Translations under genes and position numbers: made by a program
The notes under the pieces: generated by a model
Told to the model about the DNA's origin: nothing
The model's database searches: none
The model's input: only the letters and a program-made list of their open reading frames with translations
Part shown: piece by piece, positions 1 to 5,414 of the stretch
How positions within the stretch are numbered: the first letter of the stretch is position 1
Layout of the letters: every line of letters starts with the position of its first letter
Assembly (NCBI GenBank): GCA_964519405.1
Contig: CAZFLA010000173.1
Location: 1-7,017 of the forward strand
Direction of reading: 5' to 3'
Origin: G963677485 sp964519405
Lineage (GTDB): Bacteria; Armatimonadota; HRBIN16
DNA length: 7,017 nt

Positions 1-808
1 CCACCAGCATCTTCCGTTCGGAGTCCCCAGCTTGTTTCATGGCCCAGATAAACGGCAAAGTAAACTTACCATCGGCAACATCACTGCCGCATGGTTTACC
101 AATTCTTGCAGGATCGCCCACATAATCAAGCAAGTCATCTACCATTTGAAAGGCCATACCAAGATTTTGGCCGTATGACATCAGCGCAGCCTGTTGTACC
201 TCATTAGCTCCTGCCGTGATAGCCCCGCAGCGGCAGCATACATCAATCAATGTCGCTGTTTTTTTAGAGATGACCTCTAGGTATTTATCTTCCGTGACGC
301 TGGTATCGCCCGCTAGAAGCGACTGCTGCACTTCGCCTTCTGCCAATGAACTGCTAACATCGGCAATCGCCCTGATAAGCTCAATATCACCACTCTTAGC
401 TAACAAGCGAACTGCTCGCGATAACAAGTAGTCTCCGCTCAACACGGTGACGCCGTTGCCATAGACAGAGTTCGCGGTCCGACGCCCACGACGCATGTTA
501 GTTCCATCCACCACATCATCATGCAGCAGCGAAGCCATGTGCAGAAGCTCCAAGGACGAAGCTACTTTTACCAGCATATTCATATCTACAGAGCTGTTGA
601 CACATCTGCCGCTGAGGCACACAAGGGCAGGACGCAGGCGTTTTCCACCTGCATTCAACACATGTGTGCTGATTTCTACGATGGTTGGTATAGTTGAGAG
701 TATCTCTTCACGCAGGTAGTTTTCTACAGCAGCGATATCCTGTTCGGCAACTTCGTGCCAAAGCGCTTTGCTCATAGAAGGAGCATCATTAGGGGGATTA
801 TCTGTCAT
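1..808 (-). CDS. Long-chain polyprenyl diphosphate synthase (trans-isoprenyl), 3' end cut by window edge
   Basis: Condenses isopentenyl diphosphate onto an allylic diphosphate to build the prenyl tail of a quinone, here most likely menaquinone. Translating the minus strand from the ATG at 808 gives 269 residues before the window ends; family members run about 320, so some 50 C-terminal residues are missing. Visible motifs are GGKRLRP (54-60), the first aspartate-rich motif LLHDDVVD (D97, D98, D101), the second FQMVDDLLDY (D224, D225, D228) and GKPCGSD followed by GKFTLP (237-252). The residue five before the first motif is Ala92; a small residue there is typical of long-chain synthases, so farnesyl synthase is unlikely. 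The ATG overlaps the menG stop by 4 bp, suggesting translational coupling; an internal Met12 has no ribosome site. A HepT-like (heptaprenyl) or IspB-like role is inferred; exact chain length cannot be read from the sequence. Confidence 0.93.
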   Translation of the reverse strand, partial: MTDNPPNDAPSMSKALWHEVAEQDIAAVENYLREEILSTIPTIVEISTHVLNAGGKRLRPALVCLSGRCVNSSVDMNMLVKVASSLELLHMASLLHDDVVDGTNMRRGRRTANSVYGNGVTVLSGDYLLSRAVRLLAKSGDIELIRAIADVSSSLAEGEVQQSLLAGDTSVTEDKYLEVISKKTATLIDVCCRCGAITAGANEVQQAALMSYGQNLGMAFQMVDDLLDYVGDPARIGKPCGSDVADGKFTLPFIWAMKQAGDSERKMLV

Positions 809-1587
809 ATTTTCTTAGTTTTACTTCCATGATGGACAACCACATAGCCAAGGGTCAGGTCTTTCCATCGGTTATTTCGCAAGCCGGCATCATGCATTGC
901 TTGGGCTAAGGCGCGTCTGCCTGGGAACAGCTTAATCGACGCGGGCAGATAGGCATATCCATCACTGCGGCTGACGATTCGTCCAAACAGCGGCAACAGC
1001 TTTTCGCAGTATATGGAATATATAATGCGGGGCAGCCGTTTCCGCGGATGGTTGAACTCTAGAACAACCAGCTTTCCTTCCGGCTTCAACACGCGCACAA
1101 ACTCCGAAAGAGCTTGTTCAAGCATCACCACATTGCGAAGCCCAAAACCTATGGTCACGACATCAAATGTGGCATTAGCAAACGGCAGACGCATGGCATC
1201 GCCGATCATGAGTTCATATGGAGGTTTCTTCATGCGAAAGCCATCGATTTTACGCGATGCAATCTCAAGCATTTGAGGCGTGAAGTCAAGACCGATGATG
1301 AGTCCTTGACCATCCATGCGTTTCATGGCTTCTATCATAAAATCACCGGTACCTGTGGCGACATCGAGCACCGTTTGACCGGGACGAATGTCGGCAATTG
1401 ATATGGCTTGTCGACGCCACGCATGATGAAGTCGAAGGCTCAGGAGTTGATTCATAAGGTCGTATCTGCGAGCTATGAATCCGAACATGTTGCGCACATA
1501 CCGACCTTTTTCATCACCTACAAGGTGATATGAGACCTTTCGTCTTTTAGGTCGGTCATGATGATGACCGTTATTATATGTACTCAT
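805..1587 (-). CDS. menG: Demethylmenaquinone methyltransferase MenG/UbiE
   Basis: SAM-dependent C-methyltransferase that carries out the final methylation of demethylmenaquinone to menaquinone (in ubiquinone makers the same family acts as UbiE). The 260-residue product has the family signature MFGFIARRYDLMNQLLSL (34-51), SAM motif I VLDVATGTGD (73-82), the acidic-loop GLD (99-101), GDAMRLPF (129-136), the FDVVTIGFGLRN segment (141-152), and the closing SIKLFPG and LTLGYVVVHHGSK segments. Length is a little above the usual 230-250 because of a basic, His-rich N-terminal tail (HHH at 8-10, RPKRRK at 12-17). No clear Shine-Dalgarno precedes the ATG, but no better start lies nearby. It is 49 bp downstream of the GH43 gene on the same strand and overlaps the prenyl synthase, so it pairs naturally with menaquinone side-chain synthesis. 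No ubiquinone gene is seen, so MenG is preferred over UbiE. Confidence 0.94.
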   Translation of the reverse strand: MSTYNNGHHHDRPKRRKVSYHLVGDEKGRYVRNMFGFIARRYDLMNQLLSLRLHHAWRRQAISIADIRPGQTVLDVATGTGDFMIEAMKRMDGQGLIIGLDFTPQMLEIASRKIDGFRMKKPPYELMIGDAMRLPFANATFDVVTIGFGLRNVVMLEQALSEFVRVLKPEGKLVVLEFNHPRKRLPRIIYSIYCEKLLPLFGRIVSRSDGYAYLPASIKLFPGRRALAQAMHDAGLRNNRWKDLTLGYVVVHHGSKTKKI

Positions 1588-1636
1588 AACCGAAGTAAGT
1601 ATACCATTCTATATAGATTGATGCCGAACAACAGCA

Positions 1637-2494
1637 CTACTCGACTTCGAGCCCATCATTGGTAACGTTGAGCCTGCGAAATACGGGTCTTTCATGTGGT
1701 GTGTTGTTGGGTTTGTGCAATGATAAATACCATTGCCCTTCAAAACTATGAAACACCATACCGTGGCCGGCATCATCATTTGCCAGTGTATGTTGCTGCT
1801 GCATCCATGGGCCTAGTATACCCGTTTCGGAAATCGCAACACCTTGTGCATACTGACCGCCTTGAAAACTGCTCCAAAGCATGCCCAGTTTGCCATCGGG
1901 TAATTCAAATAGGAACGGACCATCGGTCACATAGTGTTGGCCATCCCAAGCGTCCACCCAGGGGGCATCCGATGCGGCGAACAGCACCACAGCATCACCC
2001 ACAGCATGACTTAGGTCGTCACTCAAGGGCATGGCGCAGATGGTTCCGTTATCAATCTGCACCCATTCATGGCAGAACACGATGTATGGCTTGCCATTGT
2101 CAACCCACAGTGTGCCATCCAAACACTCCCAGTCGGCTGGCGTAACAGGACCATCGCTGATGGGCAGATACGGCCCGCCGACATTATCGGCCCGCAGAAT
2201 TTGCGTACCGCGCCGTCGATTAGCGCTGTGAAGCGTAATAAACATATAGTATGCATCGCGGTAAGCATGAACCTCAGGCGCCCAATACTGTTCTTGGCTC
2301 CAGAAGTTTTCATCTGGCGAAAAGGCGTGTATTGGTTCGCTCCAGTTCTCCAAATCGGTGCTGCGGTAGCAGTTTACCGATTGCGGGCGTTTATCCCAGC
2401 AGGTACTGCCATCTGTGCCAAACAGATAGTATGCTTTCTCAGAAGCAACTGGCAGCACAAAAGGGTCTCTGTAGTTAATGTCTGTGAGTTTCAT
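1637..2494 (-). CDS. GH43-like family glycoside hydrolase, cytoplasmic
   Basis: Five-bladed beta-propeller glycosidase of the GH43 type; members commonly remove arabinose or xylose from plant-type oligosaccharides. The substrate is not readable here. The chosen start is the ATG at 2494 (285 aa): GGAGGA lies six bases before it, whereas the frame extends upstream only to a TTG. Residues seen: NYRDPF with the presumed catalytic base D10, YWAPEVHAY (70-78), WECLDGTLW with the presumed pKa-modulating D126, FCHEWVQ (140-146) and VTDGPFLFELPDG (189-201). The D10-D126 spacing fits GH43. The canonical Glu-Gly-Pro general acid is Asp191-Gly-Pro here, so the acid may be D191 or E143. DAGHGMVFHSF and LHKPNNTPHERP near the end recall a GH43 subgroup whose members I remember only as uncharacterised. 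There is no signal peptide, so it would act on imported sugars. It lies 49 bp upstream of menG, an unexpected partner. Confidence 0.85.
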   Translation of the reverse strand: MKLTDINYRDPFVLPVASEKAYYLFGTDGSTCWDKRPQSVNCYRSTDLENWSEPIHAFSPDENFWSQEQYWAPEVHAYRDAYYMFITLHSANRRRGTQILRADNVGGPYLPISDGPVTPADWECLDGTLWVDNGKPYIVFCHEWVQIDNGTICAMPLSDDLSHAVGDAVVLFAASDAPWVDAWDGQHYVTDGPFLFELPDGKLGMLWSSFQGGQYAQGVAISETGILGPWMQQQHTLANDDAGHGMVFHSFEGQWYLSLHKPNNTPHERPVFRRLNVTNDGLEVE

Positions 2495-2499
2495 GGTGT

Positions 2500-2505
2500 T
2501 CCTCC
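2500..2505 (-). promoter_or_regulatory. Shine-Dalgarno GGAGGA fixing the GH43 start
   Basis: On the minus strand GGAGGA is followed by six bases and the ATG at 2494. It lies inside the longer frame that begins at the TTG at 2509, which argues against that start. Confidence 0.75.
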
Positions 2506-2642
2506 GCAATGCGCTTCATAAATATGTTATCAGTTTCAACACTCAAATAGACCTAGGGAGTTAGTGCTAAAATGTATTTTGGTAGATATAACCCGCTTAC
2601 GCTCTGTATAACAGATATTCGGAGCGACAGGAGAAGCCCTAT

Positions 2643-3626
2643 ATGAATCTTAAGAACCTCATCGTTCGTATGAAGAACGTAATATATGTAAGCTGCGCGA
2701 TGGTTGTTGGTGTGCTCATCGGAGTGGTGGTCACACAGCAGTTGATACGCCCCGCAGCACTCACCGGCGCCCCTGTAGGTCAATTTGAGCAGCAGTATCC
2801 AGGCTTTTTCGCAGGCCCCATGGTTAACGCGAAAGTCGGCAGCTTACCAGATGGCACGCTCATCTCAATCGGCAAACAGACGGTTACTCAAGAACAAATC
2901 GACCATATCATTGCCGCCGAACCAGATGCAATGAAACAACGCATCGCTGGTAATATGAATGCATTTATTGAGCAGATAGCGCAGAGCCTGCTGATTAATC
3001 AGGAACTCGCCGACTATGCATCTCAACAGAATATCCCCAGTTCAACTCCGACCAAGGATATTGCTTCCGCATATCAAGCCGACCTTATAAAAAACACCAA
3101 CGTGAACGACTCCGATATTGAGGAGTTCTATAAGCAGCAGACGTCTCGGTATGGGGGTAATATGCCTCCGCTGGATATGGTCCGTGACCAAATCCGTCAA
3201 CAGCTTACTCAGCAAGCGGCTTTGAAGAAGCTGACAGAGAGTATCAATCGCCAAGCTGCCAAGTGCACTGTCAACCAGAAATGGGTGGAGGGCATCTACA
3301 AAAAGCTGATGCAGGATGCTGAGGTTGCCGATATCGAACGGCTGCGCCAGTCTGGTAAGCCATTAGTCCTGGTCTTCGCCATGAATGAACCCAAAATGGC
3401 TTCGGCCGTTAACCAGCAGATGAACGACCTTAGCAAGCAGATTGGCGATAAGGCAAATCTGAAGGTGGTATCATTCTCCAATGCATCATTCGCATTAGCA
3501 CGGTATCGAGTGAAGGCCTTCTGGGTAACCATTGTATTTAACAACAGCGGTCGTGAAGTTTACCGCACCGAGGGCCAGATACCCTCAGAAGAGCTGATGA
3601 TGGTGCTCAAAAACGCTGGCCTATAA
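2643..3626 (+). CDS. Membrane-anchored SurA/PpiC N-domain-like protein with degenerate thioredoxin-like domain
   Basis: A 327-residue protein with three parts. Residues about 13-33 form one hydrophobic segment after a basic start (Lys4, Arg9, Lys11), so the rest should face the periplasm or outer surface. Residues about 70-205 resemble the helical chaperone part of SurA/PpiC foldases: an IGKQTVTQEQID strand-helix entry, then VNDSDIEEFYKQQ (154-166) and LDMVRDQIRQQLTQQ (177-191). No parvulin isomerase domain follows. Residues about 239-327 have a thioredoxin-fold outline: KPLVLVFA strand, a helix, LKVVSFS strand, then VTIVFNNSGREVYRTEGQ and a final helix ending KNAGL. At the active-site position it reads AMNEPKM with no cysteines, and the cis-Pro site reads WVT, so redox activity is not expected. 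AGGAG at 2629-2633 supports this start; Met10 has none. It is a single-gene unit closed by the terminator at 3663. Role unknown; assistance in envelope protein folding is an inference. Confidence 0.72.
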   Translation: MNLKNLIVRMKNVIYVSCAMVVGVLIGVVVTQQLIRPAALTGAPVGQFEQQYPGFFAGPMVNAKVGSLPDGTLISIGKQTVTQEQIDHIIAAEPDAMKQRIAGNMNAFIEQIAQSLLINQELADYASQQNIPSSTPTKDIASAYQADLIKNTNVNDSDIEEFYKQQTSRYGGNMPPLDMVRDQIRQQLTQQAALKKLTESINRQAAKCTVNQKWVEGIYKKLMQDAEVADIERLRQSGKPLVLVFAMNEPKMASAVNQQMNDLSKQIGDKANLKVVSFSNASFALARYRVKAFWVTIVFNNSGREVYRTEGQIPSEELMMVLKNAGL

Positions 3627-3662
3627 AACAGCGAGTTGTTGCCATCACCAAATGTATCACTC

Positions 3663-3692
3663 AAGCGCAGGTCAACAGCCTGCGCTTTTTTT
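3663..3692 (+). terminator. Intrinsic terminator of the SurA/thioredoxin-like gene
   Basis: A perfect 9-bp stem AAGCGCAGG / CCTGCGCTT (3663-3671 with 3679-3687), loop TCAACAG, and a run of seven T (3686-3692). It sits 37 bp after the stop codon at 3626 and separates that gene from the repeat region. Confidence 0.92.
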
Positions 3693-3744
3693 GGAGCCAT
3701 ATGCAAGACAGCATTCACATGCTGGCTGCAGTGTAATGGTAAAG

Positions 3745-3984
3745 TGGCATCCATGCGCCGGCCGGAGTGAAGCGACGCCGGCCGCGATTGATAAACCGCG
3801 CGGTGCAGGAACCCGCACAGCACGCAGTTCCCGGAGCGTCAGCTCCCGGAACGTAGTCGTGTGGGTGACTAAACCCGCGGCACTGTTATCAACCGGTCTA
3901 TGGCGATGGGTTCGGTGGCCCGTCTGTGTCGGCGGACGGCAGCAGCGCTCCACATCATCCGCTGAACGACAACATCGTGTGGGT
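3745..3984. repeat. GC-rich intergenic repeat, copy 1
   Basis: First of two direct copies in a region with no credible gene. Positions 3745-3928 match 4049-4231 at about 94% by hand count (10 substitutions, one 1-base gap); after a 9-base link, 3938-3984 matches 4311-4357 with five differences. It contains inverted repeats: CGGCCGG/CCGGCCG (3759-3765 with 3778-3784), GTTCCCGGAG/CTCCCGGAAC (3827-3836 with 3843-3852, one mismatch) and GGGT/ACCC (3863-3866 with 3873-3876). An open frame crosses it, but the 1-base gap relative to copy 2 changes the encoded protein while nucleotide similarity continues, so it is not read as coding. The flanking stretches 3693-3744 and 3985-4048 show nothing beyond a TCATGA inverted repeat (4019-4024 with 4032-4037). 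No transposase or clear terminal inverted repeats are seen; the family is not recognised. Confidence 0.85.
3827..3852. other. Hairpin within repeat copy 1
   Basis: GTTCCCGGAG, six-base loop CGTCAG, CTCCCGGAAC: ten positions paired except one C/C mismatch. The matching hairpin in copy 2 (4131-4156) has its last base changed from C to T, which would turn a G-C pair into a G-U pair in plus-strand RNA and so keeps the stem. Confidence 0.75.
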
Positions 3985-4130
3985 TTACCGCAATGGCCAT
4001 AAGAGCAGTAAGGTGGGTTCATGATTACCCGTCATGACCGATAGTGCTTGCCATCCGTGCGCCGGCCGGAGTGAAGCGACGCCGGCCGCGTTTGATAAGC
4101 CGCGCGGTGCAGGAACCCGCACAGCACGCA

Positions 4131-4156
4131 GTTCCCGGAGCGTCAGCTCCCGGAAT
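4131..4156. other. Hairpin within repeat copy 2
   Basis: GTTCCCGGAG, loop CGTCAG, CTCCCGGAAT. Same stem as in copy 1, with a terminal G-U instead of G-C when read as plus-strand RNA. Confidence 0.7.
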
Positions 4157-4346
4157 GTAGTCGTGTGGGTGACTAAACCCGCGGCACTACTATCACCGGC
4201 CTATGGCGATGGGTTCGGTTGCCCGTCCGTGACGGCGTCACGTTGCGGGCACTGTCACCCATCGCTGATCAGTACCGGCCCGCGTTCCGGCGGGCGTTGG
4301 GATGACTGCCGGCAGCAGCTCTCCACATCATCGGCAGAACGACAAC

Positions 4347-4372
4347 GCCGTGTGGGTCACTAAACACACGGC
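4347..4372. other. Perfect 8-bp hairpin closing repeat copy 2
   Basis: GCCGTGTG (4347-4354), ten-base loop, CACACGGC (4365-4372). It is not followed by a T-run on either strand, so it is not a typical intrinsic terminator, though it lies directly downstream of the minus-strand phosphatase gene and could slow polymerase or protect a transcript end. Confidence 0.7.
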
Positions 4373-4398
4373 ATCATAACTACTCTGCAGCAGGTTCT

Positions 4399-5046
4399 TT
4401 ATATAACAGGTGCAGCCACAGATGATGCCAGATGGTGTGTGTCGTTAAGTTTATTAATCATGATGTAGCCGTCGCGGCACTCTAGCTCGCTGATACTGCA
4501 GTTGTCCAGCCGTATATGGCGGTTTACTTCAGCCGCGGCGCCTAACGCCGCGCAAATCAGCATCCTACAGCTTCCGCCATGGCCTGCCACCAGCACAGTT
4601 TCACCTGACTGATGCTTACTGCAGATATCACGTAGGAACAGGCTCACACGCTCCATCACCTGGCTCGGTTGTTCGCCATGAGGCGGTCGATTTCGAAACG
4701 GATCTTGCTTATAACGCATGAAGTGCTCGGCCCACTCAGACTCCATCAGTTGATCGTGTGATAGTCCCTCAAATACCCCAAAACAAAACTCACGCATTCG
4801 CACATCAGTTTCCACGGTCAGTCCATGCGGCTCTGCTGCGATCTCGGCAGTCAGCTTTGCTCTGGATAAGTCACTGCTGTAGGCAGCGGTGATATGAACA
4901 GACTCCAAAGATCGAGCAGCGGCGACTGCCTGACGAACACCCTTATCATTAAGCTGCGTATCAGTTTGACCTTGAAAAACATGCTTTTTGTTCCAGTCTG
5001 TTTCTCCGTGCCTAATCACAAGAATCTTAAGTCGTGGCTGTATCAT
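4399..5046 (-). CDS. Histidine phosphatase (phosphoglycerate-mutase-like), possible alpha-ribazole phosphatase
   Basis: Phosphohydrolase of the branch-1 histidine phosphatase superfamily, 215 residues, cytoplasmic (no signal peptide). Catalytic residues are visible: VIRHGETDWN with R12 and the phospho-acceptor H13, SSDLSRA with R62, MREFCFGVFEGL with the presumed acid E86, and VAGHGGS with H156. The Q25-G26-Q27 and LNDKG (32-36) segments are usual for the family, and total length is normal. A ribosome site resembling GGAAAG lies about eight bases before the ATG. Members include CobC (removes phosphate from alpha-ribazole phosphate in cobalamin assembly), broad-specificity phosphatases and true cofactor-dependent mutases; the short length argues against the last. 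CobC is attractive because a riboswitch-controlled cobO lies about 1.2 kb away, but the PEP-CTERM gene on the opposite strand intervenes and this gene shows no riboswitch, so the substrate stays open. Confidence 0.88.
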   Translation of the reverse strand: MIQPRLKILVIRHGETDWNKKHVFQGQTDTQLNDKGVRQAVAAARSLESVHITAAYSSDLSRAKLTAEIAAEPHGLTVETDVRMREFCFGVFEGLSHDQLMESEWAEHFMRYKQDPFRNRPPHGEQPSQVMERVSLFLRDICSKHQSGETVLVAGHGGSCRMLICAALGAAAEVNRHIRLDNCSISELECRDGYIMINKLNDTHHLASSVAAPVI

Positions 5047-5151
5047 ACCGTTATCTTTCCTATTATATTATCATTAGCGTTATGCGGCATTTATATTATG
5101 CCGTCTTCAGCAAACTCTGCTTGAAATTTAAAGATTTAGCCTTATTTTTTA

Positions 5152-5180
5152 TTGACACGTTCGGCTGTGGATGCTATAGT
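5152..5180 (+). promoter_or_regulatory. Sigma-70-type promoter of the PEP-CTERM gene
   Basis: TTGACA (5152-5157), a 17-base spacer and TATAGT (5175-5180), with TG at 5172-5173 giving an extended -10. The -35 is a perfect match and the -10 has five of six consensus bases. The upstream 5121-5151 is AT-rich and could act as an UP element. Transcription should begin near 5187, about 228 bases before the start codon. Confidence 0.85.
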
Positions 5181-5186
5181 TTAGAT

Positions 5187-5414
5187 ATACGCGGGTCTGT
5201 TTATATAGCCATTATAGGTTGCTGTCAGCTTCGCTAATCGGGCCCTGCGTGGTTAAACATTTACAAGGATGTTTAGCATTCGAATTGGTTCACGCCTTGT
5301 GGCTTCGGCTGCTTGGCCCAGGACGGCCGCAGAAAGCCGTCGTATATCGGGTTGAGGGTCGCTCCCTTGACCAATATCTCCACAACCACCTTTACAGGAG
5401 GCACGTGCAACACA
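5187..5414 (+). promoter_or_regulatory. Long structured 5' leader of the PEP-CTERM gene, class unknown
   Basis: Between the inferred start of transcription and the ATG lie about 228 bases with many complementary segments. An outer helix GGGCC/GGCCC (5240-5244 with 5315-5319) encloses GCGTGG/TCACGC (5247-5252 with 5290-5295), which encloses TAAACAT/ATGTTTA (5254-5260 with 5269-5275), and a small stem capped by C(UUCG)G (5299-5303 with 5308-5312). Outside it are GACGGC/GCCGTC (5322-5327 with 5336-5341) and a 9-pair stem with two G-U pairs (5350-5358 with 5364-5372). AGGAGG at 5396-5401 follows. I do not recognise the consensus of any riboswitch I know. It could be a cis-acting control element, an mRNA stabiliser for an abundant exported protein, or a separate small RNA. 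No terminator-like hairpin with a T-run is seen inside it. Confidence 0.55.
5396..5401 (+). promoter_or_regulatory. Shine-Dalgarno AGGAGG deciding the PEP-CTERM start
   Basis: A full AGGAGG, 13 bases before the ATG at 5415. The spacing is long, but no other in-frame start codon lies closer, and starting here puts the signal peptide at the N-terminus. Confidence 0.8.

Larger units (their letters stand above)
4049..4372. repeat. GC-rich intergenic repeat, copy 2 (longer)
   Basis: Second direct copy, 304 bases after the first. It carries an extra stretch of about 70 bases (within 4232-4310) that copy 1 lacks. Two perfect hairpins fall in or next to this stretch: CGTGAC/GTCACG (4228-4233 with 4237-4242) and GCCCGC/GCGGGC (4278-4283 with 4290-4295). 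The copy ends in a perfect 8-bp hairpin (4347-4372). The end lies 26 bases beyond the stop codon of the minus-strand phosphatase gene, so a transcript of that gene reading through would contain the whole repeat in reverse complement. The element could be a mobile REP- or MITE-like sequence or a structured RNA; the sequence alone does not decide. Confidence 0.85.

Noticed and set aside
2495..2642. Divergent promoters between the GH43 and SurA/thioredoxin-like genes
   Set aside because: TATAAC twice (2587, 2607) and TAAAAT (2568) occur on the plus strand and TTGAGT-16-TATTTA on the minus strand, but none has both boxes close to consensus; a promoter must exist here but I cannot place it.
3652..4002. 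Open frame of 116 codons across repeat copy 1 (plus strand)
   Set aside because: No ribosome site, composition rich in Arg and Ser, starts within the upstream terminator region, and the product diverges from that of copy 2 after a 1-base gap although the DNA stays similar.
3672..4022. Open frame of 116 codons on the minus strand of repeat copy 1
   Set aside because: Antisense to a hairpin-rich repeat, no ribosome site, no family resemblance; not maintained as a similar frame in copy 2.
4034..4363. Open frame of 109 codons across repeat copy 2 (plus strand)
   Set aside because: Same reasons as for copy 1; the similarity between the two predicted proteins only reflects the DNA repeat.
3745..4372. 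CRISPR array or insertion sequence
   Set aside because: Only two long copies with a 64-base interval, no short regular repeat-spacer pattern, no transposase and no clear terminal inverted repeats or target duplications.
4347..4372. Intrinsic terminator for the histidine phosphatase gene
   Set aside because: The stem is strong, but no T-run follows on the minus strand.
5062..5067. Minus-strand TATAAT upstream of the histidine phosphatase
   Set aside because: It is only 15 bases from the ATG, so transcription would start beyond the apparent ribosome site, and no -35 matches at a normal distance.
5313..5414. Upstream start of the PEP-CTERM protein
   Set aside because: It would place 34 polar residues before the signal peptide, lacks a ribosome site, and overlaps the structured leader.
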